64,000 nt of DNA from an uncultured Burkholderiales bacterium (GCA_903871545.1 CAIQHG010000012.1:47717-111716), one strand, 5' to 3'; numbered from the stretch's first letter, positions 54,469-63,760 are shown. The notes: generated from the sequence alone by a model not told the origin. Program-made: numbers and translations.

Positions 54469-55200
54469 TTAAACCTGCGCAAGAGCGATTTTATTTTTAG
54501 TACTTTTGCCAACTGATGATGTATCGATTTTGATCTCCTTAATCCGTGAATTCAAATAGCGATTTATCAAATCTTCGATGTGCTGCTTGGTGGCTTGAGC
54601 CGCAAGCGCTTTATCTCCCGCCTTGATGTAGCGAACAATCTTGCTGTGCTCGGCGATAGATTTTTTGGGTGAATCGGGCAGCCGACTTAAAGCGGCCTGG
54701 TACCTGCTTAATTTACCCTTTATCTGACCGTATTGATTGGTCAGCACAGTGTTGCGGGCCTCAGCGATTAGGGCTGCGTGAAATTCAGCTGCTAAGCTGT
54801 AGTAAGAGCTGACGTCTTCACTCGACACAGCAAGACGCATTTGTGCAATGATTGTCTCAAGCTTTTTGAATACTTCAGCATCTGGGTTTTCTGTCAAGCA
54901 CTCAACCGCAAATGATTCGAATAAAGCCCTAACTTTAAATAATTCCACTATTTCATCGTCTCTTAATAAAGAGACCACTGCGCCGCGATGAGGAATAATA
55001 TTTATAAGACCTTCGCCCTCAAGAACCCTAAACGCTTCTCGAAGAGGTATTCGACTGACATTAAATTGATGCGTCAACTCTGTCTCTACAAGTCTAGTCC
55101 CCGGGGCCAAAGAGCCCTCCACAATAGCGCTTCTTAAAGCGTTAGCTATTTTTTCAGGAAGTAACTCTACATTAACAAAATTGAAATTTTCTAAACGCAT
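54469..55200 (-). CDS. GntR/FadR-type regulator (FCD domain) of the TRAP operon
   Basis: 243 residues from the ATG at 55200 (the ORF's earlier start overlaps the operator). VNVELLPEKIANALRSAIVEG, HTH QFNVSRIPLREAFRVLEGEG, FCD segment AAEFHAALIAEARNTVL and EHSKIVRYIKAGD. First gene of gntR-dctQMP-CoA transferase-VOC-crotonase. A perfect dyad just upstream suggests autoregulation. Confidence 0.92.
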   Translation of the reverse strand: MRLENFNFVNVELLPEKIANALRSAIVEGSLAPGTRLVETELTHQFNVSRIPLREAFRVLEGEGLINIIPHRGAVVSLLRDDEIVELFKVRALFESFAVECLTENPDAEVFKKLETIIAQMRLAVSSEDVSSYYSLAAEFHAALIAEARNTVLTNQYGQIKGKLSRYQAALSRLPDSPKKSIAEHSKIVRYIKAGDKALAAQATKQHIEDLINRYLNSRIKEIKIDTSSVGKSTKNKIALAQV

Positions 55201-55209
55201 CTGTAAAAA

Positions 55210-55235
55210 TTGTATAAAGATATACAACTATACAA
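55210..55235. promoter_or_regulatory. Candidate FCD-GntR operator TTGTATA-N4-TATACAA plus an extra half-site
   Basis: A perfect 7-4-7 dyad at 55210-55227, followed by another TATACAA at 55229-55235. It ends 10 bases before the regulator ATG (minus strand). FCD regulators of TRAP operons commonly bind TTGTATACAA-like sites. It would block the promoter or early transcription of the whole operon. Confidence 0.65.
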
Positions 55236-55404
55236 GTTACTTCTTTTTAATTTCAAAGTGTTTTCCATGTCAATATAAACCCTAATCAATTGGCAATAAG
55301 AAGTAGCGCCCCCCTTGCTTTAGAAAATAATTCAGCAATTATTAGAGGGACTTTAAAAATCAAGCTCAGGGACAATCTATAAATTAATTTTCTAACAGGG
55401 TTGC

Positions 55405-55968
55405 TTAGGGGGCCAGCCACTCCCAAAAAGTGTCGTTAAACCTTGCCCTACGATGACCCTTAATCGACAACTCTAGCCAATCAATCTCGTCGACGCTTGC
55501 AATAAGAACTGCAAGGTGGTGATCATTTGATTTGATTAAAGTTGATGACTCAGTGGTATTTATTAATTTTGACCCAGGAGCTAAAGGACTGATGTAATCA
55601 AAAGCTGCCGCGGACTGTTTAACCCTCTCCCATAAAGTTTCAACTTGTTGGCCAGTCGTGAGTATTGATATGTTAACTTTAACTCTGAGTTGCCAATGCA
55701 GACGTTGACTCCAAAATACAAAAACAGCTTTTGAATTAGCGTTGAGTTCTGCAACTTTTAAGCTCCTGGCATCTGTATAAACTGTAAGCTTACTTGCCGC
55801 ATCATCGACACCGCGTAACACAACTGTTCGCGAATTTACACCTCCATCAATTGCGAGTGTTGAGAGAACGGGAGTGCGCCACGAATGGTGCTTATCGTGC
55901 ACAGCACGGTTGAGCCCTTTCCATATTTGGCTGCGAATTTCTAAGGGTGTTTGAAAAGAAAGTTCCAT
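55405..55968 (-). CDS. Alr4036-type pyridoxamine 5'-phosphate oxidase-like FMN protein
   Basis: 187 residues. VLSTLAIDGGVNSRTVVLRG, VYTDARSLKVAEL, FVFWSQRLHWQLRVK and RRARFNDTFWEWLAP fit the FMN-binding split-barrel group related to PdxH. Predicted cytoplasmic flavin oxidase/reductase; reaction unknown. Monocistronic. Confidence 0.85.
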   Translation of the reverse strand: MELSFQTPLEIRSQIWKGLNRAVHDKHHSWRTPVLSTLAIDGGVNSRTVVLRGVDDAASKLTVYTDARSLKVAELNANSKAVFVFWSQRLHWQLRVKVNISILTTGQQVETLWERVKQSAAAFDYISPLAPGSKLINTTESSTLIKSNDHHLAVLIASVDEIDWLELSIKGHRRARFNDTFWEWLAP

Positions 55969-56125
55969 TTAAACACTTAAAACAATTTAACAGGTTTCTG
56001 CGCCTGTAAGATTCAATAACTCTGGTTCTTGTAAGAAAGAATTAGTTATTTACTTTTTCGACTTTCTTTGATATTGATCAAGTTTAGCAACCCTCATATT
56101 AAGAGTTGCCCATCGAAAACTTTTT

Positions 56126-56545
56126 TTAAGGCTTTAATTGAGACCTAATTTCACCTGCTTTGTTAGCGGCACTATGCACATTAACATAAAGGTTGCCGTC
56201 TTTAAAACTTTGCATTTGAGCGGCGGACAATTTAGCGCCCTGTGGAACGGACCAAACGTTATCTGCAGTTTTGCTTAATGGAACGATGACTGGTCCGTTT
56301 TGCCCCGTGGCGGCTTCGTGGATATGCGCCATAGTTGCCTCCATACCGCTGGTGCTTATGCTTCCTGAAACTGCTCCATCGCCGGCTACAGTTATTGTTC
56401 CTGAAGCTGTTGCTGCGGTCGTCACTGGTGGGACTTCTTGAGCTCCTGACAAAGAAATGTTTACCGACTGCCCTGCAGCGCAAAAAGACACAGCCCCAAA
56501 AAAGGAAGCCAAGAGGAATTTAGTGGTGTTTAGTTTTAACTTCAT
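56126..56545 (-). CDS. Secreted CHRD-domain protein
   Basis: 139 residues from the ATG at 56545, where GGAG lies 6 bases upstream. Signal peptide ends SFCAAGQS. The CHRD domain covers NISLSGAQEVPPV, MAHIHEAATGQNGPVIVPL and YVNVHSAANKAGEIRSQL. CHRD domains bind proteins or copper-like ligands in periplasmic/extracellular settings; physiological role uncertain. Confidence 0.9.
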   Translation of the reverse strand: MKLKLNTTKFLLASFFGAVSFCAAGQSVNISLSGAQEVPPVTTAATASGTITVAGDGAVSGSISTSGMEATMAHIHEAATGQNGPVIVPLSKTADNVWSVPQGAKLSAAQMQSFKDGNLYVNVHSAANKAGEIRSQLKP

Positions 56546-56707
56546 TTTTATCTCCAAAAAAAAATCATCCTAACACACCTAACCGCAACGCAGCACTGGT
56601 GATCCGCAAAGGAGGGATCAAATTAACACTAAAGTGAGAAAAGGAGTTGACTGGTACGACTAAGAATGCTCTGCGACCAAGGGCAAGCCTTAATCCAGGT
56701 AATACTC

Positions 56708-56725
56708 GCAGGTCCAAGGACCTGC
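56708..56725. repeat. 18-base near-continuous palindrome
   Basis: GCAGGTCC-AA-GGACCTGC, 8-2-8, in the 654-base gap 56546-57199. Too tight to be a terminator loop and no T-run follows. Possible operator or cruciform. No other structure seen near it apart from a 34-codon TTG-started frame (56655-56763) without known similarity. Confidence 0.4.
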
Positions 56726-56820
56726 ATGAAGATCATGATTCGTTAAGAGAGAAGGCTGCTTAAAAAAACAGTCCGAAGTTCTGTTGATTTATGGCCGAGT
56801 TGTTCACGGCATAATTTAGT

Positions 56821-56949
56821 ATGCCTTCACATCACTTTTTTACGGGGATTTTTCTGCCCTATGGATATCGCTGGCAATGTCGGGTATGTCGACGAAGGTT
56901 GGAGGCTCAGAGAGTTAGCACCCAACTACAAATAGTTTATATTTGGTAA
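56821..56949 (+). CDS. Possible 42-residue small protein with a CxxC knuckle
   Basis: ATG at 56821 reads MPSHHFFTGIFLPYGYRWQC then RVCRRRLEAQRVS and ends VYIW. One CxxC and many Arg suggest half of a zinc ribbon or a nucleic-acid-binding peptide, but no ribosome site is clear. May be a relic or chance. Not in any family I know. Confidence 0.25.
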   Translation: MPSHHFFTGIFLPYGYRWQCRVCRRRLEAQRVSTQLQIVYIW

Positions 56950-57094
56950 GATACTTAATTTGAATTATTTGGCTTTCGCTATCGCAGTTGTTTCTCAGCC
57001 TATTTAAATTATTTAGATGATTGGTTATGCCCTACTTTATTTACATACAAAATGTTAATTCATTGCCGCTCTTTAGCTTTAACTGCTTTTTTTG

Positions 57095-57114
57095 CTGACA
57101 TAGTGGCGTGTCAG
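57095..57114. promoter_or_regulatory. 20-base dyad upstream of the sugar-acid dehydratase gene
   Basis: CTGACA-N8-TGTCAG, a perfect inverted repeat 86 bases upstream of the dehydratase ATG. Candidate operator of the sugar-acid module; no regulator gene adjacent. Confidence 0.4.
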
Positions 57115-57199
57115 AGCTACATTTATTGGAATCTAAAAACAGAAGTCCCCAAATCGACAAAGATAATTAATTCATTCAACATTCAAACACAATAAACCT

Positions 57200-58945
57200 A
57201 TGACTGATAAAAAACATTTAGATGCTAAAAAAGGTGCCTCTGGTATGCGAAAGGGGCTGACCAATTACGGGGACACTGGGTTTTCCCTATTTTTACGAAA
57301 AGCCTTCGTTAAGGGGGCGGGTTACTCGGACAACGCGCTTGAACGTCCCGTGGTTGGTATCGTCAACACGGGCAGTGCCTACAACCCCTGCCACGGCAAC
57401 ATGCCTCAACTAATTGAGGCTGTCAAACGCGGTGTGATGTTAGCAGGGGGCCTGCCGATGGAGTTCCCAACGATCTCTATTGGCGAGAGTTTTGCTTCTC
57501 CAACCAGCATGTTTATGCGCAACCTTATGTCCATGGACACGGAGGAGATGATCCGAGCTCAGCCCATGGATTCAATAGTGCTTATCGGAGGGTGCGACAA
57601 AACTGTACCCGCCCAGTTAATGGGTGCGGCCTCTGCAGGAATACCCACTATACAGTTAATCACTGGATCTATGCTAACCGGGTCTCACCGCGGGGAGAGG
57701 GTCGGGGCATGTACGGATTGCAGAAGGTACTGGGGTAAATTTAGAGCGGGTGAGATAGATGAGCAAGAGATCTCAGACGTCAACAATCAACTGGTCGCAA
57801 GTGTTGGCACTTGTTCGGTGATGGGGACTGCAAGTACGATGGCATGTATTGCAGAGGCTCTAGGTATGACCGTGCCTGGTGGTGCTTCACCCCCTGCGGT
57901 CACTGCAGACCGCATTCGAGTAGCTGAGCAGTCTGGCGCTCAAGCTGTTAAGATAGCTCAAGATCATTTGACAATCGACAAAATCATCACCGCTGAATCA
58001 CTTGAAAATGCAATGAGGGTACTCCTTGCAATTGGTGGATCGACAAACGGTATTGTGCATTTGGCAGCTATCGCAGGACGAGTGGGTTTGGAGATCGATA
58101 TGCAAGCCCTAGACCGCATGGGGCGTGAAACACCTGTTCTGTTGGATCTCAAACCCTCAGGTTCTCACTACATGGAGGACTTTCATCATGCAGGTGGAAT
58201 GGCCACTTTGTTGCGAGAATTAAAACCACTCTTAAATCTCAATACATTAACTGTTATGGGCCGCACATTGGGGGAACAGCTTGAGTTGGATGGGTCAGGT
58301 TTCAAACAAGATGTGGTTAGAAGCATCTCAAACCCAATCTACCCCCAAGGCGCAATCGCAGTGCTCAGCGGCAACCTTGCACCAGGTGGAGCAGTGATCA
58401 AACAATCTGCTGCAAATCCGGAGCTCATGGAGCACGAGGGACGCGCGGTTGTGTTTGAAAACATGGAAGATATGGCAACTCGCATTGATCGCGATGATTT
58501 GGATGTGACCCCTTCAGACGTATTGGTACTCAAGAACATTGGGCCAAAGGGTGCTCCTGGAATGCCAGAGGCTGGCTACCTCCCCATTCCTCAAAAATTG
58601 GCACGCGCAGGCGTCAAAGACATGGTCCGTATATCGGACGGAAGAATGAGCGGCACTGCATTTGGAACGATCGTCTTGCACGTGACGCCTGAATCCGCAG
58701 TCGGCGGCCCCCTCGCCCATGTGCGCAGCGGTGACCGGATTCGACTTAGCGTTAAAAACCGCGAAATAAGCCTACTCGTGAGTCTAGAGGAACTTACAAA
58801 ACGCGGGATTGAAAATCCAATTAAAGAACCTGTTGCAGCCAGGGGATACCGAAAGTTGTTCCTCCAAACCGTAACTCAGGCGGATAAAGGGGTTGATTTT
58901 GATTTCCTACGTGCTGAGCACATTCACGGCAAAACACCTAGGTAA
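57200..58945 (+). CDS. IlvD/Edd-family sugar-acid or dihydroxy-acid dehydratase
   Basis: 581 residues. Fe-S ligands in GGCDKTVPAQL and VGACTDCRR, VGTCSVMGTASTMACI, and ISDGRMSGTAFG near the C-terminus. The 581-residue length and the lack of ilv genes nearby favour a sugar-acid dehydratase (arabonate, xylonate or gluconate) rather than valine/isoleucine DHAD. Next genes are a UxaA-family dehydratase and a lactonase, supporting sugar-acid catabolism. Confidence 0.88.
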   Translation: MTDKKHLDAKKGASGMRKGLTNYGDTGFSLFLRKAFVKGAGYSDNALERPVVGIVNTGSAYNPCHGNMPQLIEAVKRGVMLAGGLPMEFPTISIGESFASPTSMFMRNLMSMDTEEMIRAQPMDSIVLIGGCDKTVPAQLMGAASAGIPTIQLITGSMLTGSHRGERVGACTDCRRYWGKFRAGEIDEQEISDVNNQLVASVGTCSVMGTASTMACIAEALGMTVPGGASPPAVTADRIRVAEQSGAQAVKIAQDHLTIDKIITAESLENAMRVLLAIGGSTNGIVHLAAIAGRVGLEIDMQALDRMGRETPVLLDLKPSGSHYMEDFHHAGGMATLLRELKPLLNLNTLTVMGRTLGEQLELDGSGFKQDVVRSISNPIYPQGAIAVLSGNLAPGGAVIKQSAANPELMEHEGRAVVFENMEDMATRIDRDDLDVTPSDVLVLKNIGPKGAPGMPEAGYLPIPQKLARAGVKDMVRISDGRMSGTAFGTIVLHVTPESAVGGPLAHVRSGDRIRLSVKNREISLLVSLEELTKRGIENPIKEPVAARGYRKLFLQTVTQADKGVDFDFLRAEHIHGKTPR

Positions 58946-59123
58946 TTTCGGGTTAGGTTTTGTTAAACTGAGGCCCAAAATTCTCTCCATGCGTTGGATC
59001 AAAGAAATAACAAATTAAACTGAACTTGATGAGTTGGAAGGAGCAACTTACAAGTTCATTTTTTTACCCCAAACCTTTATCGGTCTAATCCTTTTCATAG
59101 TTTATTTAAAAAAATTATTAGTC

Positions 59124-60671
59124 ATGATAGAAACTACAACTAAAAGCACCACTGGCTCAGTAATTCGTTTGCATCCAGCAGATAACGTTGTGATCGCACG
59201 AATTGATATAGGCATTGGCTCCAAAATCGCATCTGAAGGCTTTACCTCTAAAAGTCAAGTACCTGCGGGTCACAAGATTGCTGCAACTGACATCGCCAAA
59301 GGCGCTGCAATTTTAAAATACGATACTTGTATTGGATTTGCCGCAGTAGATATTGCCGCAGGCACTTATGTGCATTCTCACAACGTCAGTTTCCAAGAAT
59401 ATGACCGTGACTATGCATACGCAAAAAACTATGTCCCAACCCCTGTTCTGCCGCCTGATCAGCAAGCTCGTTTTATGGGATTTGTTCGCCCTGATGGCCA
59501 AGTAGGAACTAGAAATTTCATCGGTATTTTATCTACCGTTAATTGCTCTGCAACTGTGGTGCATAAAGTTGCAGAGGCTTTTACGGCCGATAGGTTAAAG
59601 GAGTTTCCCAACATAGATGGGGTGGTCGGGTTGAGTCACGGGCTGGGCTGCGGTATGGAGATGACGGGGGAGCCGATGGAGCTTTTACGTCGAACCTTAG
59701 GCGGATATGCACGAAATCCAAATTTTGGTGGCATTCTTATTATTGGCCTGGGTTGTGAGCGCAACCAGTTGGCCGGTTTAATGGGTCAAGAGGGTCTTGA
59801 GCCCAACCCAAATTTAAAGACATTTGTAATGCAAGAAAACGGGGGCACCCGAAGAACCATTGAATTAGCCGTAAACGCAGTCCAAAACATGCTTTACTCG
59901 GCCAACAACGTACAACGCGAGTCGGTTCTGGCAAGTCATTTGAAGATTGGACTGCAGTGTGGGGGATCCGACGGGTTCTCCTCCATTACGGCCAACCCAG
60001 CGCTGGGGGCTGCGATGGATATTTTGGTTAAGCACGGCGGCACTGCAATTCTCTCAGAGACGCCTGAGATTTACGGCGTTGAGCATACGCTTACCCGCCG
60101 CGCTGTAACTAAGGAAGTGGGCGAGAAACTCATCGAGCGGATCCGTTGGTGGAAAGATGTTTACTCCCCCGGACGAGATGTACAAATAAACGGCGCTGTC
60201 AGCCCAGGTAATCAAGTGGGTGGTTTAGCTAATATCTTCGAAAAATCTCTAGGCTCCTCTATGAAGGGAGGGACTACGGGTTTGATGCAGGTATACCGCT
60301 ACGCAGAGCAAGTAAGCGATCATGGTTTTGTTTTTATGGATACTCCTGGATTTGATCCTTGCTCAGCAACTGGGCAAATAGCAGGTGGTGCAAACATGAT
60401 TATGTTCACAACAGGGCGGGGATCTATGTTTGGAGCTAAACCGGTTCCCTCGGTTAAACTGGCCACTAATACGCGAATGTATTTAAGCTTAACGGAGGAC
60501 ATGGATCTCAACTGCGGAGAAATCCTGGACGGCTCGGCAACTCTGCAAGAAACAGCGCAGAAAATTTTTGATTTGATGCTTAAAGTCGCCTCTGGTGAGC
60601 GAACTAAGAGCGAACTATTGGATCTTGGTAACCATGAGTTTGTTCCATGGAACATTGGGGTTGTGAGCTAA
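59124..60671 (+). CDS. UxaA-family altronate/galactarate dehydratase
   Basis: 515 residues from the ATG at 59124; the ORF's earlier start adds a hydrophobic tail with no family similarity. SAF domain RLHPADNVVIARIDI and main domain FMGFVRPDGQVGTRNFIGIL, HGLGCGMEMTGEP, IIGLGCERNQL, QCGGSDGFSSITANPALG. Cys residues in these segments probably bind the metal. Removes water from a hexaric or hexonic acid. Co-directional with the IlvD-type gene, 178 bases after it. Confidence 0.9.
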   Translation: MIETTTKSTTGSVIRLHPADNVVIARIDIGIGSKIASEGFTSKSQVPAGHKIAATDIAKGAAILKYDTCIGFAAVDIAAGTYVHSHNVSFQEYDRDYAYAKNYVPTPVLPPDQQARFMGFVRPDGQVGTRNFIGILSTVNCSATVVHKVAEAFTADRLKEFPNIDGVVGLSHGLGCGMEMTGEPMELLRRTLGGYARNPNFGGILIIGLGCERNQLAGLMGQEGLEPNPNLKTFVMQENGGTRRTIELAVNAVQNMLYSANNVQRESVLASHLKIGLQCGGSDGFSSITANPALGAAMDILVKHGGTAILSETPEIYGVEHTLTRRAVTKEVGEKLIERIRWWKDVYSPGRDVQINGAVSPGNQVGGLANIFEKSLGSSMKGGTTGLMQVYRYAEQVSDHGFVFMDTPGFDPCSATGQIAGGANMIMFTTGRGSMFGAKPVPSVKLATNTRMYLSLTEDMDLNCGEILDGSATLQETAQKIFDLMLKVASGERTKSELLDLGNHEFVPWNIGVVS

Positions 60672-60849
60672 GATTCAAAGGTTTGAAGCGGTTCCTTGGA
60701 AAACGGTAAATCTGATCGGAATAATGCAAGACTACCTTTGGTTAAGTTGCCAAATGCTTCAATACGTACTTAGTGTTGAGTGATCCTTTCTTGATATCTA
60801 ATTTTTTCAAAGGAGCATTTTTAGTAAGTCCAGAAAATTTAATAAGAAA

Positions 60850-62028
60850 ATGTCAAATAAAATTACTACGATTGCTGATGTCCCTGGTGCAGTACCCCCC
60901 GCATCATCCTCTGGCTCTAAGGCCACATATGTTTATATTTCAAATGCAGATGACGGGGACATTTCAGCGTATGAGTTACGTGCAGCATCCAACGCAGGCT
61001 CTGGGGTAGCATCTCAAGCGAATTTAAATCCAATTGGACGCACTGCCGTTGGAAAGCTTGTAATGCCAATGGTTGCAACGCCTGATGGCAAAACGTTATA
61101 TGCGGCAGTAAGGTCAGCCCCCTTTTCTATTCATTGCTTTCAAATCAACCCACTTGATGGAGGGTTGGAGTTACTGGCGGCAACACCCATGCCGCACAGT
61201 TTGGTCTTTATCTCTTTAGATCAGACGGGCAAGTGGCTTTTGGCCACTTCTTTTGGAGATCATAAAAATTCCGTCCATAAATTGAACGCAGACTACTTAA
61301 TTGACCCCATACCTGCACAAGTTTTTGCAAGCGGTGGCCTAAACCCTCATTCAATAGTCACAGATAAAGATAATCAATTTGTCTTTATTCCTCACCTCGG
61401 AACTGATGAAATCAAAGTTCACTCTTTTAATTCAAAACTTGAAAAACCGCTGTCTGAATCTCCCGCCTTTGTTGCAGTCGAAAAGCAGTACGGTCCTCGA
61501 CACATCGTCATCTCCCAAGATAATAAGTTTGGTTACGTTATCACCGAGATGATGGGTCAGGTTTTGGTTTTTTCGATCGATTCAAAATCTGGTAATTTAA
61601 GCCTTGTGCAGTCAATTTCCAGCCTTCCCATTGACACAAAACTCTTTCAAGGAAAGGCAAGACCTCCAACTGGCTCGCCTGATGCAGTAGGATTTGATGA
61701 CTCTAATTTGATTTACAGTGCCGAAATCAAACTCACTCCAAACGGAAGGTATTTATATACTTCTGACAGAACCAACAACTCACTCAGCGGTTTTGAGGTC
61801 GATTCAAAGACGGGAAAACTCAAGTACTTATTTACAATTCCCACTGAGCAAATGCCAAGAGGTTTTGGCATTGATCCGGATGGGCAGTTTTTAGTTGCCA
61901 CAGGTCAAAAATCAGAATACGTTTCTCTTTATTCAATAGACCCTTCAACGGGAGAGTTAAACTTAATTTCTCGAGTCCCAGGGGGTAAAGGTGCAAACTG
62001 GGTCACATTTGCTAAACAAACTCTGTAA
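60850..62028 (+). CDS. Seven-bladed beta-propeller lactonase (6-phosphogluconolactonase-like)
   Basis: 392 residues. Repeated blade signatures ATYVYISNADDGDIS, SLDQTGKWLLATSFGD, IVTDKDNQFVFIPHLGTD, LTPNGRYLYTSDRTNN and IDPDGQFLVATGQKS. Family includes 6-phosphogluconolactonase Pgl (YbhE type) and muconate lactonising relatives. It would open sugar lactones in the same module. No signal peptide. Confidence 0.87.
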   Translation: MSNKITTIADVPGAVPPASSSGSKATYVYISNADDGDISAYELRAASNAGSGVASQANLNPIGRTAVGKLVMPMVATPDGKTLYAAVRSAPFSIHCFQINPLDGGLELLAATPMPHSLVFISLDQTGKWLLATSFGDHKNSVHKLNADYLIDPIPAQVFASGGLNPHSIVTDKDNQFVFIPHLGTDEIKVHSFNSKLEKPLSESPAFVAVEKQYGPRHIVISQDNKFGYVITEMMGQVLVFSIDSKSGNLSLVQSISSLPIDTKLFQGKARPPTGSPDAVGFDDSNLIYSAEIKLTPNGRYLYTSDRTNNSLSGFEVDSKTGKLKYLFTIPTEQMPRGFGIDPDGQFLVATGQKSEYVSLYSIDPSTGELNLISRVPGGKGANWVTFAKQTL

Positions 62029-62216
62029 AACTCAAATACTTTAAGCTCAAATTTTTTGATACTTATATCTAATTTACCTTTATTAAAATTCTGCGCTAAA
62101 AGGAACATTTAACTTTTACTATTTAATATAGCACCCAAAAAAGTTCCCCCTTGAACCGCGACTAAACTGGCAGTCCTGTAAATTGGAAAATGCTCAAATA
62201 ACCTACACAGCGATCA

Positions 62217-62250
62217 AGGCCGAATCGATATTATTTTCGGCCTCTTTTCT
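62217..62250 (+). terminator. Rho-independent terminator of the sugar-acid module
   Basis: AGGCCGAA-N11-TTCGGCCT with an 8-base stem and CTTTTCTT after it, 188 bases past the lactonase stop, reading plus. Supports the three genes ending here. Confidence 0.7.
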
Positions 62251-62407
62251 TGAATTATGTGTATCTTATTGAATTAAAAGATATGCCGGTAGACTTTGCT
62301 GGTGAAACCTTTTTAGTTTCTTTAAATTGCATAGTTACGATGTTAAGAGTAATTTAAGCATACGCATTTTAACCACTATAGATTTATAAGCATTACCCGC
62401 CATTTTT

Positions 62408-62445
62408 TGCTCTATTGTGGTGCAAAACGGCCTCATTTTGGTGCT
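62408..62445 (+). promoter_or_regulatory. Two NtrC-type boxes, 21 bases centre to centre
   Basis: TGCTCTATTGTGGTGCA (62408-62424) matches the NtrC consensus TGCAC-N5-GGTGCA-type dyad closely; GGCCTCATTTTGGTGCT (62429-62445) is a weaker second half-matched copy two helical turns away. They lie about 260 bases upstream of a sigma-54-like promoter, the usual enhancer position. A third GGTGAA is near 62465 but weak. Confidence 0.6.
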
Positions 62446-62680
62446 ACGCGGTTTTTTAGTGCTTGGTGAAAATAGACAGCGTTTTCAATTTACAAAAAAG
62501 GGCCAACATATTAATCAAATACATTTTTCTAATTGAATATGTTTAATTTTTTTATTATCCCGTTTTATTAAAATTATGTTACAGATTTATTACTTTTTTC
62601 TTAAAAAAAAAGCATCTTCAGTTAATCATTGAAGTTTTTACCGGTTTTACTTTTTCGTCGGAGCGAGCAAATCTCGGTTT

Positions 62681-62695
62681 GGGCATGGGAATTGC
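62681..62695 (+). promoter_or_regulatory. Sigma-54 promoter (GG-N10-GC)
   Basis: GGGCATGGGAATTGC followed by AAAAA. Compared with TGGCACG-N4-TTGCA it keeps GG at -24, GC at -12 and TTGCA, with two mismatches. Predicted start near 62707, giving about 68 bases of leader before the TorF gene. With the upstream NtrC boxes it implies nitrogen-limitation control. Nothing else recognisable in 62251-62680. Confidence 0.6.
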
Positions 62696-62774
62696 AAAAA
62701 CAAAACGGGAGAACTGCGGATTTGAAAGGGTTTGCAATCAATTTTTTTGGAATTTAATTTAAAAGGGTGTGGTA

Positions 62775-63671
62775 ATGAAAAAAGTATTCTCGATTTCAGC
62801 AATTTTATTCGCCTCGTGTTGCGCTATTTCCAGTGCAATGGCTGAAGACGCGCCAGCAACCGACGCCGCAGCTGCGCCAGACACTGGTCCAGTGACAGCC
62901 AACGTTACTTTAGCCAGTCAATACCGTTACCGCGGTATCTCCCAAACAAACTCAGCTCCAGCTATACAAGGAGGCTTTGATTACGCTCATGAAAGCGGTT
63001 TTTACTTAGGCAACTGGAACTCAAACATCAGTTGGATGTCAGATAACTATTCAGCCAGCCCAGCTCAGCTCTCTCCCGCCGTTCCAGGACTTTCGGCTCC
63101 CATAGAAATGGATTTTTACGGTGGTTATAAGACAGAAATTTTTAAAGATCTAAACTTAGACGTTGGTGTTTTGGAGTATTACTACCCCACCAAAAATCTA
63201 CCCAACAAAACCACTTACACAGCACCAGGTGTAACTACCACAGCGTATGGTTCCTTCACAGGAAGACAAACTCAGGGTAACAGCGGTAATACGACAGAAA
63301 TTTATGCTGGTGCAACTTACGCATTTGCTACTTTCAAATATTCCTATGCGTTGACAAATCTATTTGGTATTGACAACAGCAAAGGTTCATCTTACTATGA
63401 CCTATCATTGAACTATGACACAGGCATAGCAGGTGTAACTCTGAACGGCCACGTGGGCCGTCAAGTAGTGCCCAATACACCAAACTTTTCCAAAGAACCC
63501 AACTTCTCCTATACAGATTGGAAACTTGGTCTAACAAAAGACCTGGGTCACGGCATGAGTGGCGCGTTCGCCTACATAAGTACAAATGCGTTAAATGCGG
63601 CGTACTTTAATACAAGTCTAAGCAACACGGGTAAGGGCACTTCAGTTGCGTCTATCACTAAGACGTTTTAA
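62775..63671 (+). CDS. TorF-family putative porin (TIGR02001/Gcw_chp)
   Basis: 298 residues from the ATG at 62775; AAGGGTG is in range. Signal peptide ends AISSAMAED, followed by an Ala/Pro/Asp linker. Core: NVTLASQYRYRGISQTN, GGFDYAHESGFYLGNWNSNI, MDFYGGYKTEIF, GGTYAF-like strands, C-terminal ASITKTF with final Phe, as outer-membrane beta-barrels end. Relatives in Burkholderiales often precede glnK-amtB and are nitrogen regulated; here the next gene is a convergent tmRNA instead. Transported solute unknown. Confidence 0.88.
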   Translation: MKKVFSISAILFASCCAISSAMAEDAPATDAAAAPDTGPVTANVTLASQYRYRGISQTNSAPAIQGGFDYAHESGFYLGNWNSNISWMSDNYSASPAQLSPAVPGLSAPIEMDFYGGYKTEIFKDLNLDVGVLEYYYPTKNLPNKTTYTAPGVTTTAYGSFTGRQTQGNSGNTTEIYAGATYAFATFKYSYALTNLFGIDNSKGSSYYDLSLNYDTGIAGVTLNGHVGRQVVPNTPNFSKEPNFSYTDWKLGLTKDLGHGMSGAFAYISTNALNAAYFNTSLSNTGKGTSVASITKTF

Positions 63672-63725
63672 TCAGAGTAAGTTTTTGATTTAATTCAATC
63701 AAGTGATCAACTTGCGACGGGACTT

Positions 63726-63756
63726 GCACTCCGTAGGAGTGCGCCCATGCTGGGCG
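63726..63756. repeat. Two adjoining perfect hairpins
   Basis: GCACTCC-GTA-GGAGTGC (63726-63742) and CGCCCA-TGC-TGGGCG (63742-63756) share one base. Both lie between the porin stop and the tmRNA terminator. No T-run follows, so they may protect transcript 3' ends or slow polymerase. Confidence 0.6.
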
Positions 63757-63760
63757 TATG

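Noticed and set aside
57200..58945. Valine/isoleucine pathway ilvD
   Set aside because: Neighbours are sugar-acid enzymes and the length (581) suits sugar-acid dehydratases; kept as family-level call only.
59034..60671. Longer UxaA start at 59034
   Set aside because: The added hydrophobic tail is unlike the family and the SAF domain begins right after the internal ATG at 59124.
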